A program made the position numbers and the translations under genes. Below are positions 27,101-39,100 of a stretch of 64,000 nt of DNA, piece by piece (position 1 is the stretch's first letter; every line of letters begins with the position of its first letter). The DNA is from Branchinecta lynchi. Its lineage: Eukaryota > Arthropoda > Branchiopoda > Anostraca > Branchinectidae. The stretch is from the NCBI GenBank assembly GCA_023053575.1, contig JAKZAP010000004.1, positions 23,179,252 through 23,243,251 on the forward strand. Direction: 5' to 3'. The notes beneath the pieces are model-generated. The model had not been told where the DNA came from. It saw only the letters and a program-made list of their open reading frames with translations, and ran no database searches.

Positions 27101-30100
27101 GAATGCAATTCCAGAAGTAAATGTAAGGACGAGGCATTTACGCTTCTGTCCTTGTGCTTAACTGTTCGTAAAATGTATTTTTTCCTTTTTGACAGACTAT
27201 ATACTCCTGTCATTTATTCCTGTGAACGAGGTTTAATGATAGTGAAATGCGGTTGTTTTGGTTTCGTTTTTGTTCGTAGGGTTTGTAAATCTCTATCGTT
27301 CCGGACAGTGATTAAATGAGTTTGGGTTACGGCTGTTGGAAACTTGAGGTTTTTTTCCTATCGTAACTTTCGAAATTACGGCGTCGAGCTTTGGGAGTTT
27401 AGACTCTGTCGGAATGTGGTTTGACACACTTTGGTCGCTGACGGATGCAGTTCCGATTGAAGTTTTACCTTGTATAATGTATAATAGAATCATTCACACG
27501 TTTTTTGTGTGGGGGGGGGGGTAGAAAGAATTCATTACGTGATTTAGCCTCACGGCATTTCACAACTAACAAAGAAACAAAACTAAACATCTAAAATACA
27601 CTACAAATCACATAAATTTGTACAAACAACTAATCAAAAAAGAAAAAAAAACTAAATAATACACACTGTGAATTCCATTATTAAATCAAATGGAAAAGGA
27701 ACATTGATCCTATTAAGGTGAACTAATAAATCTAAGCGTTCAGGAACAAAAATAGGTCACTCAAAAAGAAAATGGTAGCTTGTCAAGGGCACAACTCCGT
27801 ATCAATTTTGTTTATTCTGTGAAAGAAAATTTACTCAAAAGTAAGTGAATAAGCACATCAATCCCATGAAAACAATTCTGTAACTTTTTCTTCATAGTTC
27901 GGGTAGCCTACCTCATATGGCCGTTGGCCTCATCAGGGTTATTATGTAAATAATAGATAATTGAAAACGTATTTGATTAAATTACAGTTAAGAGTTATTT
28001 ATAATTTGAATAATGTATTTATAGTTACGTTGATTATAATTTAGAGAGAGGGAGGCCCTGATGCCTACTCAGGCGTATTAGATATACAATAGATAACAGA
28101 TAACAGAAGACGTATTTAAATAAAGGTTTTTCAAAGTTTTTTGTAATATTCTATTATTATTCTCATATCAACCCTATATATTTACGACTTCTTACACAAA
28201 AATCAAATATTATTACTTGTTTATAATATTATATTATTTATAATGTTTTCTTAGAGGCGAAAGCCTTTTCTTTTCTTTTCTGTTCTCTTATTATTATTAG
28301 TTAATTAACCCTCGGCAGAATTATTAGCTTTTTTTAGTGTAATGGCTCAGAGCTGCGAGACCACCTTAAAGTTTTCACGAGCTCGAAGGCAAAGCTGGGA
28401 TCACTATCCGTTTCTCTCCTCCCAGTTTCTGTGATTTCCGCTATCCGGCATTGGCAGATCCCGGACAATTATTTTAGAAGGCTAGTGGAAAGCTAAGCGC
28501 GAATTGAAAGTTCGGACAAGACAAAAATCCGAAAATTCAGAAACACGACAGATCTGGATGAGAGTTTGGATTGCGGGAATAGAAGAACCTGCAAATTTCC
28601 TATATAATCCAAGTGATGGAATTCGTTAAGCATGAAATATATATTTTCCTGTAGTAAATTGACACGAATTTTCGCGGTGGATAAAATGGTAAGTAGAAAG
28701 CGATTTCCGTAGTTTCCTACGCGTTTCGCTCGCTGGACACTTAAGGCGTACTCTCGCCGTTCCCCGCGGACTCCACTTGAGGAGTCCCCGCGTTTTTGTT
28801 TGTCCCGGGGACTCACTCCCCGTATTCTCGCGAGTCCCCGCGGACGGGGAATGCTCTGATTATCATCACCATCATCAAAAAGGACTCCTTTTCAGACTCG
28901 GAGGGGAATCAAATTTTGCTGGTGTTGGTTCAATGTAAAATTAATTAAAAATAATCAGAATAAAGAAAACCAAAGATAAAGTGGCTCCAGACTAATTTCG
29001 TCAACTGCGTATCTATTTTTCGAACAAAATCCATGCTAGAAGCATTCCCCGTGTTCTCGCGGTTTCTGTCCGCGGAGTCCGCGTGGAGTGACTCCCTCTG
29101 TTCTCGCCGTTCCTTTCCCCGAGGAGTCCTCGGGAAACGGCGAAAATACGCCTTTATTCAGGAATCTCTGTCACGTTCATTGTATTGTCCGGTAAAAGAA
29201 GAACCATCAGAGAGCGATGCTATCTTATGCTCTGTCCGAGATGCAGTCACGTTGTTTTCGACAGCAGTTACAGGACCACTCGCCCTATTACTCTTCAACT
29301 TACAGTATTTTAAAATATTTGAATACTTTAAAACTAGGCTGTGCTTTCAACAAATACCAACGATTTGGGCTGTTTTAAGCCTTTTCCGAGACCCGCTGAG
29401 TTGTAGTGAAAACAGGGAAATAATTTACATAACCGTTTTTTCTGATGGACAAACTTTTCGCAGATAACCGTTGACAGCGTGATACACATCGAAGGTGAGA
29501 AAAGCAGAGTCGTTTTGTTAGATGGGTTAGAACGTACCGTACGAAAACGGAGTCTCCGGGTTTAGAAATATATGGAGTGATTATGGAAGTAGGTTGCGTT
29601 AGTGTAGGTAAGACAGATCCTTTAAGGTGGTCACGCAGCTGTGAGCCATTACCCTCATAGAAGCTAATAGTTATCCCGAGGGTTTATTAACTAATAATAA
29701 TGATAATGCAACAGAAAAGGCTTTCCCCTCTAAAAAACTTTATAAATAAAATAATATTATTAATAACGGTCACGGTCACGTTGTTTCCATTAGTATTATA
29801 GGTTACATTAGTATTATAGGTAGGATAGGTCCTTTAAAGATTCTCCAGATTGTTGCCATTTCTGTTGTTACTTTTCTAGCTGTTGCTGACAGCTGTAAGG
29901 AACTGATTCTACCAGCCCTCCGAATCGCCCAGGTCTTCCGCTGCGACCAGTTCCCAGATTCCAGTGATCCAGAAATGTGCCTAAACTTGGCATCAGGTAA
30001 TTTCTCTTTTTTCTTTTGGAGGAAGAAGTGCCGAGTATCACTTTTGACAAAAAGGATCTAACACTGACCACCAATAGGTTTCCTGGTGTCAGCAGGTCCC

Positions 30101-33100
30101 AGCGCTTATTATGGTGCGTAACCCCCCTCCCCCCCCCCCCCCCCCGTCACAATTTTGTTCTCCCTATACTGGATCAATTCACTGTTTTCCTGACAATGCC
30201 CTTACTGCTCCTGCTCGGATAAAAGGTAGTGAGCTTTTTTTTTTATCCTTTTCCTAAAAAAATAACATCATTTCTTACACTTTCACACACAGCCCTCAAT
30301 CATCCGAGTGTTTCCGTATTTCCACGGTTTGTCAAAGTTGCGATTGTGCTTTATTTATATATTTTTATTTTAGGAACATAGTTTTTTTTCTAAAATTTCA
30401 TGTTAATTCTGAGGTGCTCAATTGGTTTCCAGTTTGTTCTTTCTGACAGACTCTTTGATTCTATCCCTCATCAGTATCCATCAGTAGGCCACCTGTGAGG
30501 AAGAAAACTCGTCATCAAAACGCATATCTCCGGTTCCGTTCAGACCATCGTGTATCTTTTACATTCATCTAAAAGTGGGACATTTCAATTTTGCCAGTAA
30601 TTTTTACAACTTTCACTTTTTCTTTCGTGTGTGATATTGCTATCGCGTATTCGCCGCGAAAACCATCAGCTGTTAAGAAAGTTGAATACACTGTTACTGT
30701 AAATGGGCACAGTTTGAATGACGCGTGAATCTGAAAATAACATGTTAGTCCGTGATTTTCTTATTTTATTGATTTTATTTGTGCGTGTTTTTACTACTTT
30801 GAGATCGAAGGAGGTATTTAGGGAGGTTGAGGTCGAATTTTGGTCTTTATTTTGTCCGATGTTGGGAGAAAGTAATGAAGATGTAGGGCATTGATTTATT
30901 TACTGATTCCATTTATTTAAAATTTCCTAATTGGAAGTTAGTTATTGCTTGTGTCTTTGTGTAAACCATGCAAAAAACGGCTTTTAGCATTAATACATAT
31001 CTATCTCTGTATACCAAAGACGTGTCAAGCTTTCACTTGTTACGTTTTCGTACTTATTCTCACTTAAAGAACCTGTCGTACCGATAATGCCAACGCCACC
31101 TACTTCCGTAACATCATTCTTTAACCCGGAGATCCAAACTTCCTATGTTATAACCCGCTAAAGACTTCCTATGACCCGCTAAAGACGCCTCAGTAATCTT
31201 TGCATTTGCCGCGATTCACTGTTTCCCATGAATATTATACTCTGGACGAGTGTTCGTGAATGCGTGAAATTATTGATGCGTAAAATCGGTTTTTGAATTT
31301 TGCCGAGATCTTGCTAGAAGTCGGTGGACCTGGGAAAAGGCTTAAAACAGGCAAGGTAGTGGATTGTCAGGCCTGGTGAATGCAAAAACAGAGAAAATTA
31401 TCATAACCGGCTTTCCTGATAAATAAACTTCTCGCAAACAACCTTCGTTGTCATGATATTCATCGAATATAGCGGAATACGGAAAGTGTAAACCTCAGTG
31501 TGGTGCCGTCAGGGCTTAGGATGATAATGTATGAAATTCGGGTCTCCGAGTTTTAGAATAGTTGTGTTTTTGCAGATGAAATGGTACCTGTTACCACAGT
31601 AACTAGATCTGCAATTAGTCGTTTTTGCAGTTACCGTGGTATCTGATACCACGGTTGGCTTACAAAAACGACAATTGCCGAAATTGCGCTTTTCGAAGTC
31701 ATCCCAAAGGAAAAACTGATTTCCAGTGACTAAGTGCCAAACTTCTTTCCAACCAATTTGACAAAATCCTAGGCTCTATTGTTGGTGATGATGAAGTGAG
31801 ACGACGTTTTCAGGTACCACGATGACTGGCGAGATACCACGATACTGCAAATAGCGCCTTTTGACCGTAGTATCAGATACCACGTTAACTGTGAAAACGA
31901 CTTTAGACAGTGGTATCAGATACATGGTATCTTGCAAAAATGCAACTAATGACTGGGAAATAGGTTGCACTAGAATTGTACTTAAGAAATATCCTTTAAG
32001 TTACCTTGTGTCGCTCTGGCCAAGACAAAGGTGGCGAGTCTCTTGAAAAGACGTTGCTTTTTCATCTGGTTGCGGTATGCCGACGCCGCCACACCGTATG
32101 TCGATGTGACCCTGTGAAGGCACGTATACAGTCGGCCTCCGGCCTCCTGCTGGTATCTAGCGGAATAAAGGCAGAAGTGGTGTCACAGCTGCATCCAAAG
32201 AAACTTCGGAGCCCCTTGCAAATCGTTTCTTTTTTACTTTTTTTCCCGTAGCAGTTTTTGTAATTTAACTTATTTTCAAATCGTGTCTTAGTAGTGGCAG
32301 TGCCAACGGGATCAACTAAGAAGAGGCACGACATAAGGTGCGTTTTCTGTATGTAGTTTAGTTGCAGTTTCACTGTAGTATGACGTAATTTTGTTTCAGT
32401 TATGAAAATACAGTATGTGTAATGGACAAATAAAACGGTACACATACTGTACTTTCATAACTGGAACAAATCACGTCAAACTACGGTGAACTACACCCAA
32501 AAAACGCACCTATAGTGTAGGAGACATGAGTACTAAAAAGAGACACGAAAACTAAAAGGACCCTTTCAGGATTCAGACTGAGGGGCAGGGACGATGTTCT
32601 AACATGCCTTCTTTAAGGATCTGGAGTTAAGAACTCGTCTACTTCCACTACTTGTTAATCACTTTTTATTGCCCGTGCTTCCTGCGCCATCCTGTGCGGT
32701 GCCGTGCCTCTTTTTAGTCGATCCTCATGTCAACCGCTTGATAGAGATAAAAGTCATTGCTACTAAACGTCTGGATTTGGAATTATGACCCGATTTAAAA
32801 ATATGTCTTTTTATGTTTGATAATAGAAGTCACAGCGTGTATTATTTTTTTCTTTTTTTTCTTTTGATTAGATGTTTGTACACAATTATGTGATTTGTAG
32901 TTGTTTTAGATGTTTAGTTTGTTCCTTTGTTAGTTGTGAAATGCCGTAATTCACTCCGGTAAATCACGTAAGAAATTAATTAATTCATTCATACTTTACA
33001 CATACGTGGTTTGCACATTAACATTTTAAGAAAGTTCAATTGTGATTCCCGGCTCACAGTCAGGTGCCTAATTAAGCTATTTTCGTAATACGGGCCTCGA

Positions 33101-36100
33101 TTAATTAATGACTGAATGAATTTTAATGCACAAAAAGCCCGAGTGCCATGGCAACAAAAACATGATAAATAGATACGAATAATCAATCCCAACCCCATTG
33201 GTTTTTGATCGCATACTTATGTCTGGAAGGAAGACTATTCGTCTACCTGTACTACCATTACTCCATTAGGCAAAGCTATCTGCGTCCATTCGACTCTTAA
33301 GGCACGTGCACACTGAATCTAATTTTCGCATTCGGGTTCGAATTTCCTCCCTCGATTCGAAATTTTGACGCACGTCGCGCGAATTTCGCATGCGAAATTT
33401 TATCGGAGAGTGTGCACGCAAATTTAGATTAATTGACAAACTCTGATTGCTCAGCTGCATGGGTCATTCCTGTATTTTATACTACTTGCTAATAAACTGT
33501 AAAAATTGCATATTTAATGATGCAAATTGCTGAGTCCCCGGCGGTTTTTCTTTATCTGCTAAACACTATTCAAAACCAGCTTCGTGTTTTCTCCTGATTG
33601 TTTCTTGATAAAGGTACAATTAATTATACAATTAAACGGTTCTGTTTGACACTGTTCCAGAATCTGTTTTGCATTTCTTCTCATTGTTCCGTGATAAATG
33701 CACATCACACTGCTTTTGAGTTGGCATTATCTCTGAGGACAATGGAGGTATTCTCGCCGTTCCCCGAGGACTCCACTTGAGGAGTCCCCGCGTTTTTGTT
33801 TGTCCATTCTCGCGAGTCCCCACGGACGGGGAATGCTCCAATTATTATCACCATCATCAGAAAGGAGTCCCTTTCAGATTCGGAGGGGAATCAATTTTTG
33901 CTGGTGTTGGTGCAATGTAAAATGAATTAAAAACAATCAGAACAAACAAGATAAAAAATAAAGTCCAGATTAATTTCGTCAAATGTATATTTTTATTTCG
34001 AACAAAATCCAGTTTGGAAGCATTCTCCGTCTTCTTGCTGTTTCTGTACGCGGATTCCGCGTGGAGTGACTCCCTCTATTCTCGCCGTTCCCTTCCATTC
34101 CCTGAGGAGTCCTCGGGGAACGGCGAGAATACGCCTAATACGTTGCTACTTGGCATCAGTTTCTGAGCCATAATGCCTCCGAGAAGGGTACGCCCTCTTG
34201 GTAAATGAGTAAATTTTAACTTGGCGAGATTTCATTCGACTAATTTTTTTTCAGAAATCTGGCCAATTAACTACTTGTTCTTTTGTAGGCGGTTCGGCAT
34301 CCACTTGCGCTGCTGGCGAGTTCAGGTGTGGTGACGGGTCTTGTGTCCCCAGCTCTTGGACCTGTGACGGGAACAGGGACTGTCCTACTGGCGAGGATGA
34401 AGCGTTAGCAAATTGCGGAGCTGTGCCCTGCTCAGAAAAAGAGTTCAAGTAAGTTTAGATAGTTAGTAGTTCTACCTCGCCCATCTAAATTTTTGGGGGT
34501 TAGGTTTTGGGATGATTACAAACAGACAGATTCAGCCAGAGGACATCCGACGCAAAGCTTATTATTAGAAAACTTTGTGCGCTTTTCATTTTACGTACTG
34601 TACTGAAGTAATGAAAACTTGTCTTTGTCACCAGGAATGGTATAGATGTACAAAAATTCAAAATCAAGTTAGATACATAAGTATATCTGCATGCTCACAG
34701 TTCAAACTACAATAGATTTTACTTTTCTTTTGTTTCATCTTAATTAAAACCTTGAACCTTGTTATTATTATCGGTTACCATTGTCATTGACCTTTTCTAT
34801 ATCTTGTTGAAAGTGTTCTTGTGTGAGGCGTTACTAGCCAAATTTGTTTGGGGGGGGGGGGAGGTGTTTACTGACCGGCTGGTCATTTTTACCGACTTTG
34901 TTTGCAGAAAAAAAATACTGATTTTAAGAAAAAAGACTGTTTTGACGTAAAATCGACTGATATTAAGAATACCGACTGTTTTTCAGAAAATTGGACTAGT
35001 TCTGACGAAAAATTGTAAAAGAAATTATAAAAGAAAAATCTACTATTTCCACGAAAAAAAAATCGACTATTCTGAAGAAAAATCACGGTGCTTCGCGCTG
35101 AATCGGCTATTTTTTACCGACTGACCAACAAAATTGGGGGGGGGGGGTCCCCCCCCCATACGTGACACCCCTGGTTATTGCAGCAGGTTTTTGTCAATGG
35201 ACCTTGTCCTTGTGTCTCCGGCTTGACCCTTCATATATTGTTATTTTGTACAGAAGTGTAAATTAAAACCAAGAACCTTGAAACCCTTGTCAGGTGTCCT
35301 TATACAGGCCTACATATATGTATATATAACTATTGCGTCTGAAAAGTAGTAATTTCATATGGCTTTGGAATACTTGGGATCATTAGCTTAGACAGAAAAT
35401 CAGCCAGAGGTATGTTCTTGTATTCCGCATAAGGACCAAGAAATGTTACAAAAACAAACAAATTATGCCTTATCTGAATGTTCAGACAGACAGCATGTTG
35501 AGGATCTGATATAAAAAGGAGAAAAAAGAACGTCATACTTTCCTCTATTTTATCACATTTTCTGACTACTTTGGCAGGATACCACAGCTCATCATAGGGC
35601 CTGCTGCGATCTTGGCGCCATGGTTATGGAATGGTGTTTCTATCATTCTGTATCAAACACTACTGTTTCACTTGTTTGCAGACCTGGTCCAAAGAGGGAT
35701 ATTTTCTTTTTTCAAGAAATCGAGTAGCTTCGCAATGGCCAAAGCACGAAACAATGTGTTTTCATCAAGTTTGACTTTGGATGTTGGATGAAACCCAACT
35801 GCTGACCACAGATACAAAGAACTTACATTTACTTCATGATTCGAAAGGAGCGAAAGCTTATGGAATAGATGAAGAGGGGATCTTCTTTCGACTGTGCCCA
35901 CTGATTTTTTTTATTTTCTTTAGATGCGAGTCGGAAGAAAAGTGCCTGCCGCTATCGTGGAGATGTGACGGAGCACCCGATTGCACCGACGGATCCGATG
36001 AGCGAGGTTGTCAGCCTGAAGGAGGTAAACCATCTATCCCTACCCTACATTCCGTTTCCGCCGCATGTCGTCATTTAAAGACCTGTTCTTGCAATTATAC

Positions 36101-39100
36101 CCTTTCTGTCTTTCTGCAACCCCGAACGGAAGCGAGGAATCCCCACGTCGACGCGAGTTTGTCCCTCCGTTTTTGGGATCCCAAAACGTAAGTGGAGGGA
36201 TACCTATGACATCGCAAAAGTTGTCCGTCTGTCCGTCCGTCTGTCTGTCTGTGCGCACTATAACTCTCGAAGGGAATGAGATATTTTGATGAAACTTGGT
36301 ATGAGGATTCTCCGGGTCAAGAGTAAGGTCAAGTTCGTAGATGGGCTCTGTAGCCCTACATTTAGGGGTGGGGGAGGGGGTTTAAATTAAGAGGCAAATG
36401 AAATATTTTTAAACAGATAATGTGATAGTCGAATATGGGGTAAGAAGACATGCTGAACACGATGGTGAAAACCATTTTGTCATCGGACAAGTAGCTCGAC
36501 CGGAATCCGGCCAAAATCGGAAAGTCCGTTAAAAGTAAAAGATTTATTTGAAGTTGATTAGATGTTGGATTTGGGGGTAGGAAAACATGCTGAACCCGAC
36601 GGTGAAAACCATTTTCTTGCCAGATACGTAGTTCGTCCGGAATCCGGCCAAAACCGGAAAGTTTGTTAAAAGTAAAAGTTTTATTTGGAGTTGATTAGAT
36701 GTTCAATTTAGGGGTAAGAAAACATGCTGAACACTTCTGTGAAAACAATTTTCTACCCGGACAAGTAGTTCGCCGGGAATCCGGCCGAAACCGTAAAATT
36801 ATTAAAAGTTAAAGTTTTATTCGTAGTTGACTAGATATCCGATTTAGGGGTAGAAGAGATGCTGAATCCGTGTATGACACTCATTTTTTACCCGGACATA
36901 AATTTCGACCGGAATCCGGCTGGAGCCGGAAAATTTGTTATAAGTTAAATTTTTTTTTGAAGTTGATTAGATGTTCAGTATTGGGGAAAGAAGATCCGCT
37001 GAGTTCGTTTTTGAGCTTTTTTTTTCGCCGGACAAGTAGTTCAAAACAAATATGACTTATAGGGGTAAACACACATGCTGACTCCATATCTGAACTTGGT
37101 TTTCTCAGATGATTAGCTATTTGGCCTTAATCTGTTTCTGAACTTTAATAGTAAAAACGTTCAAGGAGACTGGCGAAGACTGGATCTGGCGAAGACAAGA
37201 CCCAATTATCTGGACCAAATATTGAATTTTTGGGATCCCATCGAAACCTTTGGTCTTGTTCTGTCTGTTATCACGATAACTCCCTACAGCTTTGAAATAA
37301 TTTAATGAAAGTTGGTACGGGGCTCGAGGTACACGCTCGGAGATGGTCGACAGTAGCCGATCCCCTTGAAATTCAGGAGCTCCCACCTCAATCTTACCTG
37401 GATCCTATCTTTTATTCCTGCGTTGAGCTCGGCTGCTGAGCTTACTGCTTCGTAGTTTATGTAACGTCTGCTTTGTTTAATTTTTTAGAAGTTAGTGACG
37501 GCTCCATGGTTGATAGGTGATGGGCGAGGCTCGCTTTGTCTATCAATTTGGTCAGTAAGTTAAACCAGGAAAACTATTGTTTTGCCTCCCCACCAACAGC
37601 CGGAAACCGGCGTTGTTTCCTTCACGCAGGCGCGTGATAAAATTTAAAACCTTGGGGCACGAGAGGCATTTCCATGTCTTGTTTCAGTGTGTTGACCGTG
37701 GTGATTTTTTTTGCAGTTTGCGCCGAAGGTCGCTTCCACTGTCAGGATGGAAAATCTTGCGTTCCCATGAGATGGGTCTGCGACGGAACGAACCATTGTC
37801 AAGATAATTCCGATGAGGCCAATTGCACTGCTCACGGTAAGGAACCTTGACCTGTCGGCTAGAATGAAGCATCGGGAATGCGGAAGATGCGGCTTGAAGA
37901 TCGACAATTTGCTTCCGCGCTCAGAAGAATAGTGTCACGTCCGTTCTCCTCTAGTAAAAATTTCGTGCATCCGTATTTGCTTGAATTCTGATTACCACGG
38001 TATAAGCAATTGTTCTGCAGCACATTTCCATTCGTTTCAGAGAGAGAGTGAGCGATCTTTGTCAACAGGGGTGAATTCAAAGTTATAATTTTTTATTAAA
38101 AAACAAGGGTCCGTACTATTATTGGTAATTTATTTCGTCATGTCAGTGCCTGTCTTGAAAACAGGACTGTTCTTCTTCTATCTTATCTTAAATAGATACC
38201 TTATGCCTATATCATTGCTGCAGCATATTTGATGACCAGTGAAAAAGCTCATGAGTAATCAAGGTAAGAAAAGTGCAAGAAATCTTCATTCTTTAGACAA
38301 ACCGAAGATGGGCGGGATTTCAAACTGTTTTAAGTATAGCTGAATACAGTCGGTGTCGGTTTTGCCGAGAAAAGAAAAACGAATTGACCGCAGCTGCAAG
38401 CATAGACTGCAGATTTGCATTCGATTACGGACTTTATTTTCGTACTTTTTTCGCCTTTCAAAGAGAGACATATGTTATACTATCTTTGCGGGCCTATTCT
38501 CCTTTGTCGCACTCGACCTTTTTAGAGTGGCAACCATGGAAATATTTGTAAATAAACATATGCTGTCCTGCAAAATGTTATCATCCCGGTTATCTTTCCT
38601 TGCAGTCTGTCATCAAGAAGATGTTAAATGCCGTGATACTGGCATCTGCATGCCGAAGACGTGGAAGTGCGACGGAGAGAGGGATTGCGGCGACGGTTCA
38701 GATGAAGAAGGCTGCCAAGTGACTACCCCAGAAGCCATACTCAATGGTAAGTTTGTAGCTTAAACGAACAAACCAGTCCTTTCATATCACAACAATAATA
38801 ATAATATAATAGAACGCAACAGAAAAGGGTTTAGCCTACAAATACCATGTCGAACTCCATGAATCACTACACTTCAGATGCTTTCTGCGATCTCACAAAG
38901 ATTTTGTTGCTCGAAAAGAGTGTTCGCGACCAACCGTTTGTGTACTTTGGTTATCGAACAACTGAAATTCTGCGGGTCCAATCTAGCAACAGATCAGTCA
39001 ATCAAAATCAATCAAGTTTAATCCGAATAGCTAAAAGCTAGAAAAGGAATACAAATTTACAAAATACACAGGCACACAAGAAACAAATTAACTAATACAC

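Larger units (their letters stand above)
28240..29740. repeat. Inverted flanks around two nested MITEs
   Basis: 28240-28375 (GAGGCGAAAGCCTTTTC, AATGGCTCAGAGCTGCG, GACCACCTTAAAG) is roughly the reverse complement of 29620-29740. The two nested MITEs (28744-29153 and 29272-29628) lie between them. This suggests an older inverted-repeat element carrying later insertions. Confidence 0.5.

Noticed and set aside
26915..27319. 134-codon plus-strand frame between the Frizzled exons
   Set aside because: The Frizzled domain already has all ten cysteines from its two exons. This frame is Phe/Leu-rich from T-runs and has no phase-matched splice sites.
29033..29467. 144-codon frame
   Set aside because: It runs across two adjacent MITEs (28744-29153 and 29272-29628), so it is a by-product of repeats.
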